From Chlorops oryzae (lineage: Eukaryota > Arthropoda > Insecta > Diptera > Chloropidae): a stretch of 64,000 bases of DNA. Of this stretch, positions 50,396 through 62,300 are shown one piece after another. How positions within the stretch are numbered: the stretch's first letter is position 1; every line of letters begins with the position of its first letter. The stretch is taken from NCBI GenBank assembly GCA_020466095.1, contig CM035807.1, positions 24,766,129 to 24,830,128 of the forward strand. Direction: 5' to 3'. Under the pieces are notes generated by a model. It saw nothing but the letters and a program-made list of their open reading frames with translations, had not been told where the DNA came from and did not search any database. The translations under genes and the position numbers were made by a program.

Positions 50396-53300
50396 CGGAA
50401 AGAGTGTGGATGGCGCTTAATTTACGAGCGTATCGATGATAAGTTTTTGTGAAATTATTTTAAATAAAAAGAAAATCATTCGAACTGAAATATCAATAGA
50501 GCATAAGAACACTTCCGATAACAGGTGACAAGGCCAAGTACAAGCACAACTGCAAATATGCAAACCGGTTACCCACAGTTGTCTGGTTAACATGAAATAA
50601 ATGTATTTCCCCCGCAAAGGTACACATCAAACGAACACACGCGCTCACATACACATGCGCTTGAAATGTCGCAGTACGAACATGCATGCATCCGGTTTGC
50701 TGTGCTGGCTTGCGGGTTTTCCTTTTTTTTTTTTTCTTCTTTTTGCTTTGCACATTAAACATCTTTGGGTGTTTGTCGCACACGTGTACTTATAACCTTT
50801 GCTAAATCTTCACTCTTTAAACCCTTCCAATGGCTTTTGCTCATGGCCATTGGGCGATGCAATGTCAATATCTGTTTGAACTTGTACTGTCATTTAGATG
50901 TGTCCTTTGGTGCACTGTGCGTGTGCCATCTATGAGGCGTTGAGCGTTTTTCAAGTGGAAGAAAGTTCATTTGAAAGTTACATACCAATATGCTTATGTT
51001 ATATGCATCAATCATATAGTTTTACAGAAAGTTTAACTGCTTAAAAGATTATTTTGAGCGTCTCGAAGATCATTAAAGCTTTTTGCCTTCGATATAGAAG
51101 AATCTATGCCCAGAATAAAATTCTTGAAAATAATATACCGAAAAACTGTTTTTCAGTACAATATTTATAAAGCTTTTAACATGAAATATACAGTACGCCG
51201 ATTCGAAGGCTCACTCTTAGTTCTTCTCTAAAATTTTTATACAGAACTTCGAGTTATAGTATTTGATCGGAAGGCTCCACATCCTTCATAAGACCTCTAT
51301 AGCTCATTACAAACTTCTCACATAGAGGTATAAGTTGAATTTTGATTTTCTGTGAATAATCTGAGCTTCGCCCATTCTTCCAGTGCAAAGAGCCTGGATA
51401 ACAGTGGTTCTAAACAGGTAGACACCAAATTGATATCTTCACAATACTTGCCAAATTTTAATCCCAGGAATGAAATGGCATTGAACTTGGAAACTGCACT
51501 TAAGTTTTTGTAAACATCTCAAAAAGTTCCTTTTTGAAAAGGATTTTTCAAGGACTTTTAATACGCAATAAGAACCTAAAAATCGATTCATACATTTTGT
51601 CTAAGTAGTACCAATCCAAAAACCAAAAAAAAAAACCGATAAAATTCCTTACTGAGCCTTCCTGAGCCGGCAAGACCCTGAAAAATATTTATACCACTTA
51701 ATATTAAAGCATGTGGCATGCCTGAAAGCCATCCATGACCACCCCGACCCATTGACTCGTCTATGGTATATAATGTGGTTGCGTCCATTCGTATTACCAT
51801 ACTGGAGACAAATATTTATGTCCGTAATTTTTCATGTTCGTCATTAATAATCAAGTTGACATGTCTCTCCGGCTGAAAAATATGTAGTCTGTGTACCTTC
51901 CAAAGCAATAAACTACAAGAATTGATATCAGCAAAGCATTCTGCTCGACGGCAAGGTCATAAAATGAAAAGGGAGACTTTATAAATTGCACGAATTGCAC
52001 TGCATTCAGTTTAATTAGGTTTAAGATTTATACGCAATTCGAACGAACGTTTTTCTGTCAAATTTAGCTTTGGTACTTTTTCTCCTTCGTGCTGACCGTC
52101 GTATACGTAATGTGAATCTCACATACGACAGATCGAAATAAGAGATCTTTTTGTTTTGATAGAAAGTTCTATAAGGTTTTGATAGATGCATATATATATA
52201 TATATATTATATATATTATAATATATATAAATTCCTCTGACTGTGCTCTGACCGTGTATTTTCTCAATTATTTTTAGATTCAAAAGTCGTTTGGTCCGGT
52301 GCCTAGCGTCGGCAACTTACATCGTACGACAAATTTGTTCGCTCGGCATAACGGTGTACACGCCTACAGTAGCACTTGCAACAGTGATCGGCATACCGTA
52401 TTGGGCGTCGATTGTCGGCATGTCAGCAATTTGCATATTTTTCACCATTATGGTAAGTACCGCTTCAGACAAATTCTTTTTTTTTTTTCTCCACTATTTT
52501 CCTTAAAGCCGCATTAACGCAAAGCAAGCGAATGAAACCGAACCGAACCGAATGTGAGCTGAACTGGGCGATGTGATGAACCGAATTGAGGCTTGATGCT
52601 CTGAGCGGGATCGAATGGAATGGAATGGACGGGAAGGGAATGCAATGGTACGGTTCACCGCCGTGTGAAGACGAGAGGAGAATTCAGGCAACGACGGAGA
52701 TGCATCGAGTTGAGTGTGGGGAACGTTAAGTGCTTGTGTCTGACTGAAAGTGCTCAATCCGTAATTTCATAAATGCATCCCAAAAGCACGTTGTAAACAA
52801 TTTTGAAAATGCCGCCGCCTCCTTCACACATACACACACACGTGCGGTGCGGTGCGGTGAGGTGCGAGTCAGCGTGTCAGTTATTTCGTTATGCAGCGAT
52901 AAAGTGCAACCAGTTCACAGTGCAGCGTAATCAACTTACCTTCAATGTATTTAAAGTGCATCGTGTAAAACAGCTTTCGCATTAAGGGTTCTTTTTTCTT
53001 TTTCTCGCACACGCACATACACACACGAAGTTTCACACTTAAGGCAGTCATTATCGGCATAATTGAATCTCAAAAATGAGAGACTGCAACCGATTGAAAG
53101 TGTGCCAAGTGGAATTTCCTTGATCAAACAAACAAACAAATAAAAAGAAAAATAAATGAAAAGAAAAGAAAAAACCTACGTGCAAAGCCCTTTTAAATGC
53201 GAGAATTGTATTTTCGATTTTAAGCAAAGGCATTTCGATGAAAATCCTTTACATTTTCCCTTTGCAATGTTGCGATTTTCAATTCAATCGCCAGACTTTT

Positions 53301-56300
53301 TCCCTTTGCCTTGCACTGCCGACGCAAACAAACTGAAAATCGCCATTCATTTGTATTACAAAAGCAATTAGTACACTCCTGGCTTACGCTCAATGCACAA
53401 AAGGCTTTCAATGGACCCCAGTAGGAATCGCTTCAATTACAAAATCTCTAGCCATTTTTATACCCAGCGTAAGCGGGGTATATTAGTGTGGTGTATCCGA
53501 GCTGATCAAATGACGCACGCGAACACCTTTAAGTCTGATTAACAACTGTCTTTATTACCTATGAGTTTAACATGTCGTTTACACTATGCTTACGTGCTAA
53601 TTCATATACAGGGTTGCAAATACCTAACAATTAGTTTTGTGCGAATCTTGTAACAGGGAGAACTAAGCTCCGGAGATATAGACATATATACACCTAAGTA
53701 TGTTTTTACACGGTCTTTTTTTTGCACGGTTTTGATATAACACGGTTTGAATATTGAATATTTTTAATTTTTTTACACGATTTTATTCCATTTAGCACGA
53801 TTTGAAATTTTATGTACTTAAATTTTTTTTGTCAAATTTAATTTTTGCGAAGTATGTTCATATCACAAAAAAGTATTTATGAAAGAAAAAAGTCTGAAAC
53901 CATCGATAGTATCGATAGTGCTATCGATAGTTTGCGAACACTAGCTTAAAGATCAATGTCTTTTTTTACACGGTTTTTTTTTACACGGCTTCTTCTGGAA
54001 CCAATCTACCGTGTAAAAACAGACTTAGGTGTATATAGAAATGATCAGGATCAAAAACTGAATCGATTTAGACATGTCCGTCTGTCCGTCTGTCCGTCTG
54101 TCCGTCCGTCCGTCTGTCCGTCTGTCCGTCCGTCCGTGGTCGGATCTCCTCCGAAACGGCTGGACCAATCAAGTCGAAATTTGGCACAGAGGTATATCGG
54201 GATCCGAGTATGATCCTAAGTAAAAATGGGAGACATCCGCCCACTGCCACGCCCACAAATGAATATAATGTGTTTTCAGTAAAATGCTTGTAACTTGCGA
54301 ACCACTCAACACATTCCATTGATATTTGGTGTACTGGTAAACTACAAAAAGGGACATATCCTGGCAAAAAAATGGACGCCACCCTCCGTGAGCCACGCCC
54401 ACAAATAAGGGCTTATCGTAACTTGTGAAGTAAAAGGCGTAGAAGGTTCAAATTCGCAACGTAGGTTGACCAAGGCGAATGAAAGGTGTAGGTAAAAATT
54501 TTATGTGGCCCGCCCACTGCCACGCCCACAAATGAAGATTTTTCGTAACTTCCGAAGTAAAAGGCGTAGAAGCTTCGAATTCGCAACATAGGTTCACCAA
54601 GGCGAATGAAAGTTGTAGGTAAAAATTTTATGTGGCCCGCCCACTGCCACGCCCACAAATGAAGATTTTTCGTAACTTCCGAAGTAAAAGGCGTAGAAGC
54701 TTCGAATTCGCAACATAGGTTCACCAAGGCGAATGAAGGGTGTAGGAAATAATTTATGTGGCCCTCCCACTGCAACGCCCACAAATAGAGAAGAAAAACA
54801 TAGTGCACTCATAATGTCGGGACGCTGGGTATTTCAAAGTCGGGCTTGACCGACTTTAGCTTTCTTACTTGTTTAAGCTTACAGTAGGTACCTAAAAGAA
54901 TTTTTTTCCGGTGCGTCTACATGAGTTCATTTTTCTTATGCACTTTGGCCTTCTAAACACGAACAAAATATTTTAAAAATTTTAACTTTGCAATTTTTGA
55001 AAACTCATAAATTATTTTGTTGGGTAAGGAGCCAACTCTAAATCAAAAATGGGGGGAAAATTTCGATCGAGTTTAAAATCGATTTTTTAGATGCTGATGA
55101 AAGGAAAAATATGAGATATTTTTCTGCAAAATATTGGAAAATATATTGCCTCGAAAACCTCGAGAACTCTTAAATCAAGAAGGCTTAAAATTTATTGAAC
55201 AAAGTTTTGTATGAAAAATTATACATTTTTCCGCTTTTTCAATCTTCTCACGTTGAAGGGAAGACACCTTATGTCTTTCTTTTAAAGTTTAAGGACATTC
55301 ATAATCTTATTTTCTTAATCGTTTTATTTATTTTCTTGTAATTTAAGGGGCAATTTGTTCAAGCCAGAGGATGCATTATCGACTTCTGTTCGAAAAAAAC
55401 CTGCCCTTCAAAAATCAGCTCGAATTCAATTTTAAAAAACATTCATATCTTCGTCATCGTCCAAGGCCTTTCCGAACGGGTCGGAAGAAAAAACAACAAA
55501 AAGAGAGAAAAACGCCAAAAACGGTGAAAATTTCGTAACCAAATTTTTGGTCGCTTGCAAATTGTTTCTTTTTCGTTATTGTTATTTTTGCTTTTGGTCA
55601 CCTTTTGGCTATTTTCATATTTCCGTTTATATAGGAATGAATTCAATGCATGTGCAATCGTGTGTTTGCATGCGCATATTGTGCGTATTTGTGGAAGCGT
55701 TGCCGACATCCGTTGGACATTCGAATGTTTCTATTTACTTTCGCTTTTATTTACATGAAAATGAATATTTCTGTTAGATTTCATGGCAGTAGAGTACTTT
55801 CCGTTCATAAATTTCGGATGAATTTTTAAATTTTTTTTTTCTTTTTTTTTTTTTTTCTATACCTATAAGTAACGCTTTAGAATTTAACTTTTTCACTACA
55901 GTGAGAGCTTTCGTCATTTTCGTATGGTAGGTAGATACTTGATTGAGCTTGGCCACAATTGTAAGAAAGACTCTCCTTTTCACAAAACCAAAAACAAAAC
56001 TTTCTTTGGATATTTTATCTCAAAAAGTCTTCTTAATCAAATTCAATGAGAAAGGATTCAAGCATACTTAGCTGCAATAAATCAGGATTTAGTGGCAGGA
56101 TCGAGAGTCGATGAGAAATTTTTGACGAAGAATTTTTAGGAATTAAAGCCGATTGAAAGCTTAAAGCTTATTCTGGCTATAACTTTAAAAGTTTGAGCAA
56201 GTATTTTGCATTCGTTTGCCAAGTGCGGTTGATCAAAAAACATTTTCAGCAAGAAAAATTGTTTTTCATAGAAGCTTTTGAGGAAAGGATCATTCTTTTT

Positions 56301-59300
56301 CAGGAAGTTAAAGCTTTTTACTTGTCAAGTAGGGAAGGACCTTTAGTTTCTATGCTTTAAATTACTCTAAATTATCTAAATCAACTAAATCAATGCATGA
56401 AAACATAAATGAACGTGTTCAAAATATGCAACCATGCAAGAAAAGCACTAAGTAAGAAGAAAACATTAGTGAATTCTTCTGGAAAAAGTCTGTAATATTC
56501 TTTTGTTTACAGCTTTCGCTCTTCATTTCAAATTCTCGGTTTCTAAGTCGACCGAAAAGCGTAACTTCTTTGCTATCAAATTCGTTATCTTCAGCTCATT
56601 TTAAAGCAGTATTTAAAGCTCCGACTGCCTCAGAATGATCGACTTTATTGGAGGCGAGAACTTCAACGCTGTGGTCCTCATCTCATCTCATCGTCCTCCC
56701 ACATTCCCGATTGCACAATCTCCTCATCAGTTAACATTTCATATCCTTGAAACTTGCTTTTGGCACCGCCATCAGATTATTCTAAAGCTTTTACCTCACT
56801 TATTTGGAAATCATTGGGTCCTCTCAACCTATTAAAAATCTAGGCTTAAGCAACATCATCTTCTGATTCTTTATTATCAATGAGAAACCCGGCTCCCCAG
56901 CATACTCCGTTGCCCAGCGAACTCCTTTGCCCAGCTGGAATCAGCGATCATCGAAACAGCGGAAGTTCGGACTGTCGAGGCCCTACTGTATTTCAACAAA
57001 TTCTACTTTAATTTATCAATGTTTTTATCTTAAATCTTTCATATATTTACCTATTGTCATACTGTATATAATTTTTCCTTTTTCTCTTTCAGGGTGGCCT
57101 CAAAGCCGCTATAAATGCGGATGTCATACAAACAGTAACGGTTATTGCGGTAACAATTGCGGTTATCATCAGTGGTACCATATCCAGCGGTGGAGTGCAA
57201 AATGTCTATGAACTGAATAGGGATAATGGTAAGTGCAGGCAATCTGTCAATACATCAAGCGTGATTTTGATGCGCATTTTTTCGTGGTGTTTCTGTGGGT
57301 GTGTATGTGTGAGTGTGTGTGTGTGTGTGTTGCCGCGATAAGGCCATGTGCCAATCACGAGCATTAGTCATTTGATGGAAAAACCATCGATTCTATAAGC
57401 ACAACGTAAACAATTTGGCAAGACAATAAACCAAAGTTTCCCGCACAAACAAGCACAAACACGCACACCTTTACAATGCAATTTATTTTCAATATTCAGT
57501 GGGTGCTTCGTGGCTTACATATTACAATGATGGATGCGTTCGAATAGCTATTTGTATGGCATCAATCATGCTGCGCAAGCGTGCAATAATTCACAGCTAA
57601 GAATACCTTTAGGCGCATACGCACACACACACACACACACAATGCACACCTCCAAAATAGAGAATCAAGAAAATTATGAGAAAAATATAAAATACTAAGC
57701 AAGACTAGCAATCATTATACATAACTGTAGCAATTTAGGAATACATAAAATACAAAATATTGTTATTTGATTCCTTCACGCATGTTATATGTAACGACGA
57801 ATGTAAAAGAACGAACGCAATTATACACACACACACACACACGGACAAACAACAAAGCACGAGATTCGTTGTACTTTTCGAAGTATACTTTTGTGCTGAA
57901 ATTGCACAGCAGACCAGCACTCCAACTGCTGCTCTTGCTGACGAATGATGACTATTAAATTTTTGCGCGCCATTGTCAAACGCAGATCGTAGTTAGCCTG
58001 CTTATGAGGCTCGAATGTACATACATACATACATACATACATAGTGTGCTTTATGGCGTCCAAAGTGTTTGGCAATGGCGAATCAAAGTAGACAGCACCA
58101 TTGAGCTTATAAATAATAGCCACAAGCGCTATAAATAAGTAGACTTGTGAAATATCGCACAATGGCACAGCATGTAGCGGTGTCGTTTTAACACAAAATT
58201 TCTTCCTTTTTTCCTTCTTGTTTCTTTCTTTTTCCATTTTTATTACAATAACTATTTCGTGATTTCATTATGCTCTTGACAGATATGTTGTATGACAGCA
58301 GGGAGACCATGCCTTAATACATCGATGGCATAGAACATTTCATGCGAAGGCAGTTCCTTTCAAAACATTTTAATTCAATACAATATAATGTCTTGCTTAA
58401 TTGCGTGATGCGACCGCAGACAATGCTGAGAATAGGCATTTTACTATTCCAAAAAAAAACCAAAAAAAAAAAAAGTAAAAAAGAACAAACAGAAAAACCA
58501 TTTGTCTTTTTAACGTCGCTTTTATCGCTTTCAATGGCAAAATATTTCACATTGAAAGACTTTTTGTGATTTCTAGCACAATTGACTGAATACTAAATGC
58601 TTCTGCCATTGGCAAAATCTATTTAAGCACAATTGCCACAACAAGATCCTCAAATTTCCCCAGAAAAAAAAAACGTATACCTAGTTATGCATAGGTATAT
58701 TTTATTATTCTGCTCCACAATAGAGTTTGCAGCAGTTCCCAGTATTTATTTTCGAATAAATCAATTTTTTTTCATTCATTTGTATACAGGGTGTCTTGTA
58801 ATAAAAAGATTTTCTTAAGAGGCTTTACGGACTGGAACAGGGGGATCATGGTGAACAAATCGTCAGAAAGTGAAGCGAAAACGGAAATAGAGTGTACTCT
58901 CTCCTTGCGGATACCTAAGCGGGCACCCCTCTTAACCCTCACTTTTCACAACTTTTGGGATCGCTCTAGTGTTCCTCCTTCTCAAATAGTATCCTCTTAA
59001 CCCAATACAGACTGGAATTTTTTTTTTTTTTTTTCAAGTTTCGTGTTTACGATTCTTTTCTGACGAAAGTTCAATACCAAATGTCCAAGTAAAGTTACAT
59101 ACGCCAAACATTTCTCTACAAAATAAAAGTGTCAAATGAAAAACTGAAACTTGACAAAGTGATGCCATATGGCATCAATGTACTATAATGGGTTAAGCGG
59201 AAACCTCTGTTAAACGGGCATAGTTTTCGGTCCTATAGGTATCCGCTTAAGAGAGAGTACACTGTAAACTGAAAAATTTATTAAATTTTTCTTTTCTTTT

Positions 59301-62300
59301 CTGTGAAAAATTCTTCTCAGTGTACTTTAGGTTAGATTAGGATAGTGTGGCGGCCACTAAGAGTGACACACTTAGGCCTCGCATGGGCCTGCTGTGATAC
59401 CTCGAATAATGAGAAAACAAAGAAGAACAGAAACAGAAAAAACGACACAAACATCCACGACCTCAGCTGGGAGTTGAGCCCAGAGCCTCTCGCTTCGTAA
59501 GCTGGCATCTCAACCAACTACGGCACATAGGTCGACTTTCTTTCTTAATTCCGTTTGCCAAGTGTGGTTGATCAAAAAGCATTTTCAGCAAACAAAAATA
59601 TTCTTGATAGAAAGTTTTTGAGCAAGAAAAATTGATTCTTCTGGAAGTAAAAGTGCTTTACTTGCCATGTATGAACAGACCTTTGACGTTGGATTTCAGA
59701 AAGAAACTTTATAGAGTTTAACAGCAAATTATAAGGCCTAAAGTTTTGTATTGCTAATTGACAGTTTGCAGGATTTTTTGCCAAAAAAAAAATTGTTTAC
59801 GCCTAAACGTTGCAATTCAGATAAATATTCATTTTTTTACATTCCTTATACGAGTATTTTCTGACTTTCGGAGCCATTTTGGTATGGAAAATGTCTTATT
59901 AACACATGCTTTTCTAACTTTTTTCCTTATCTCCGGTAAATTTTCTTTCAAACAATCCAAATTTGCCATACTTCATTTGCGATCGTACCCAGAAAAAATT
60001 GGATTTTAAAACCAACTTGAACAATTTTAAGTCATGTTTACTTAGCTCAGCAAAAACAAGATATTTGCTCCCTTAACGTTTGCATAAATAGGGAAAAAAA
60101 AACCTAATTTATACTCACAGAAAATTTTCAAATTGCTGTCCGAATCTCTGTATGCAACGTTTGCTCTTTTTCGAATTTCATGGCATAAAAAAAAAAACTT
60201 AAAGTTCATTTAAAAATCCCACTAAATTTTTTTCCTGCACACCCATCGAATAATTTCTATTTCGGACAAAATCCGCATAGATTCGAACCGAATTTCGGAT
60301 AAAAGGAAATTATATAAACACATCAGCTTCTGACGTTAAATATTAAAATATGCATTCTTAAGTCACAACTGGAAACCACTAAGCAATCATGTAAAACCGA
60401 TTTCTGTCACAACCGTATAACGGCAATTTTAATCTTCAACTACCGCAATATTTTAACCAAAATCTCATGCAACTGCTGTCCAAAATTTACATTATAATCA
60501 CACCAAAAGTGGACCCTTCACTCTTTTCCTCTTGAATATAATTTCCTCCAAAAAAAGAAAGCATAGACATAAAGAACATAACATAGACTACATTATAATT
60601 CGTTAGACTACCGTTCGGATAGACTGTTGAGCTGACAGAACAGTAGGTACCTACCTACCACAGCAAAGTAAACAATTCAGTCCATCTATGCGTGGCTAAG
60701 CACAGAGACCAAAAACAGCAGGAAGACGACGAAAGTGAACTGGAGCCAGATGTGGCTCAAAGGCTCGTTGCGGCGGATGGCCTTTTTTTTTTTTTTTGGT
60801 TAGCATACCAACCTTCTCAAAGGGAGCGCACCGTCGAAATGGTAAAGTGGCATTAAGTGGCAGGAAAAAGAGTGCCGAAATGAAATTCTCGTTTGAACTG
60901 TTTCCCTCAATCTGACAGATAAATAGACTGAAAAGTAGAATGCATGCGATGCGATGGAAAAAGTCTAACGAATTCGAAAGATTGCTTAGCGTAAATAAAG
61001 CAAATGTGATTTAATTTCTATTGGAGGAAAAAGCCTTTGGAGTGTAAATATTTGAATTAAAAAAAATAAAGCGTTTTTTATATTTTTTTTTATTTTTTAT
61101 TTGATTTGACTTTCCTTTGCATTGACGATGGAAAAATGAAATCTTGAAGAATTATTTTTTGTCTTTGACTGTAGTTATTGCTCATTTTAGAATTGCTCAG
61201 TGTTTCCAGGTAGCTCCCCCTAAAACAACTCCCGCCAGATTCGAAATGAAAAAAGTAATTCAGAAAAGAACAACAACAAATTTGACAGATTTTCTATATC
61301 AAACACAATAAACTTCGCACATCAATTGCTTATATGTACATACGTACATATATTTGGCGACATGACATAAGGCACAAATGACATAAGTCACAAAAAAAAT
61401 AACATTAGGCCCAAAAAATTTCCATACAAAATTGGGTTTTATGGCATATGACTTAAGGCCCAAAAATTTGGGTTTTATGTCATAAAAATATTTGGGTCTT
61501 ATGTCATTATGCCATAAGGCCCAAAAAAGAAAAATGACACAAAGCCCAAAATATTAAATGACGAAATTGGGCCTTATGTCATATGACATAAAACCCAAAT
61601 TTTTGGGCCTTATGTCATTTTTGGAAATTTTAGTTTTAAGAGGCAATGTGGGTTCATTGATTTTATTAGTCTGGATTGGAGATGGGCACGCGGACTATGC
61701 GGAAAAAAGGGGTTCAAACCCTTAGTCAGGGCAAAAGTTGGGGGAAAACTAAATCCTTATGCACGAAAAGCTTTAAAAGTCAATCAATCGGTCAATCGGC
61801 GGTCAAAGTTACACAAAAACTCGAATTTAAAAAAAACGCGTGCAGAAAGCGGGGGTGCAAAGCGGAGCGAATTTCCCCCAATTTTTTCCCCTGTTTAAAG
61901 GTTCCAACTCTTTTGTCCCCGAGTCCGCCTAGACTTGTAGGTTAATATTTTGGGCCTTATGTCATATGACGTAACTCCCAAAAATTTTAAAAAAATTAAA
62001 ATTGGGTTTTATGTCATATGACATAAGGCACAATTTCGCCATGATACAAGAAAACAAGATAGCGCCACTTCAGTACCGCTATTTTGAGGCTATCTTTGAG
62101 AGCCGAAAATTGAGTTTGTGACGTCACTGAGCGAGAAATTGTTGTTGTTTCCCATGCTATTCAAAAAAGTAAAAAGCCGGTTTAACATGGGAAACAACAA
62201 CAACGAATCGCGATTTTGAGTTTGTGACGTTTCCTCTCTCAAGTGGCGCTATCTTGTTTTCTTGTATCATGAATTTCGCCATGAAATTTTTGGGTCTTGT

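Larger units (their letters stand above)
36702..52277 (+). other. SLC5 intron 2 (15.6 kb)
   Basis: The donor GTAAGT is at 36702 and the acceptor TATTTTTAG ends at 52277. It contains the listed SINE, LINE fragment, inverted-repeat elements, solo LTR and Helentron fragment. It also holds simple repeats: GTTC at 37422-37450, CA at 39256-39280, GA at 41094-41124, CA at 45018-45048, TATG at 50370-50395 and TA at 52188-52230. Frames of up to 193 codons within it (for example 41362-41943) look low-complexity and carry no domain. Confidence 0.75.
53458..54874 (+). mobile_element. Non-autonomous Helentron (DINE-1/mini-me type), composite copy 2
   Basis: Starts TATACCCAGCGTAAGCGGGG. Near its end it has the inverse subterminal motif ACGCTGGGTAT (54822-54832), then a perfect 8-bp-stem hairpin (AAAGTCGG, 6-base loop, CCGACTTT, 54836-54857) and CTTACTTGTTT. 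It holds a GTCC/GTCT microsatellite (about 54076-54136) and three 127-bp tandem units. Two younger insertions are nested in it: a solo LTR (53487-53629) and an inverted-repeat element (53691-54031). No Rep/helicase coding. Inverted subterminal motifs and a 3' hairpin are known features of Helentrons. Confidence 0.8.
52453..57092 (+). other. SLC5 intron 3 (4.6 kb)
   Basis: Donor GTAAGT; acceptor TTTCTCTTTCAG. Dominated by the composite Helentron at 53.46-54.87 kb. The rest is AT-rich with a T-tract at about 55829-55858, and no exon is seen. Local bases 52550-52720 are unusually GC-rich and rich in GAACC/GAATGG words, with no recognisable element. Confidence 0.75.

Noticed and set aside
54068..54812. 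Overlapping frames with repeated VGVAVGG peptides
   Set aside because: These are translations of the 127-bp tandem repeats and GTCY tract of the Helentron, not a repeat protein.
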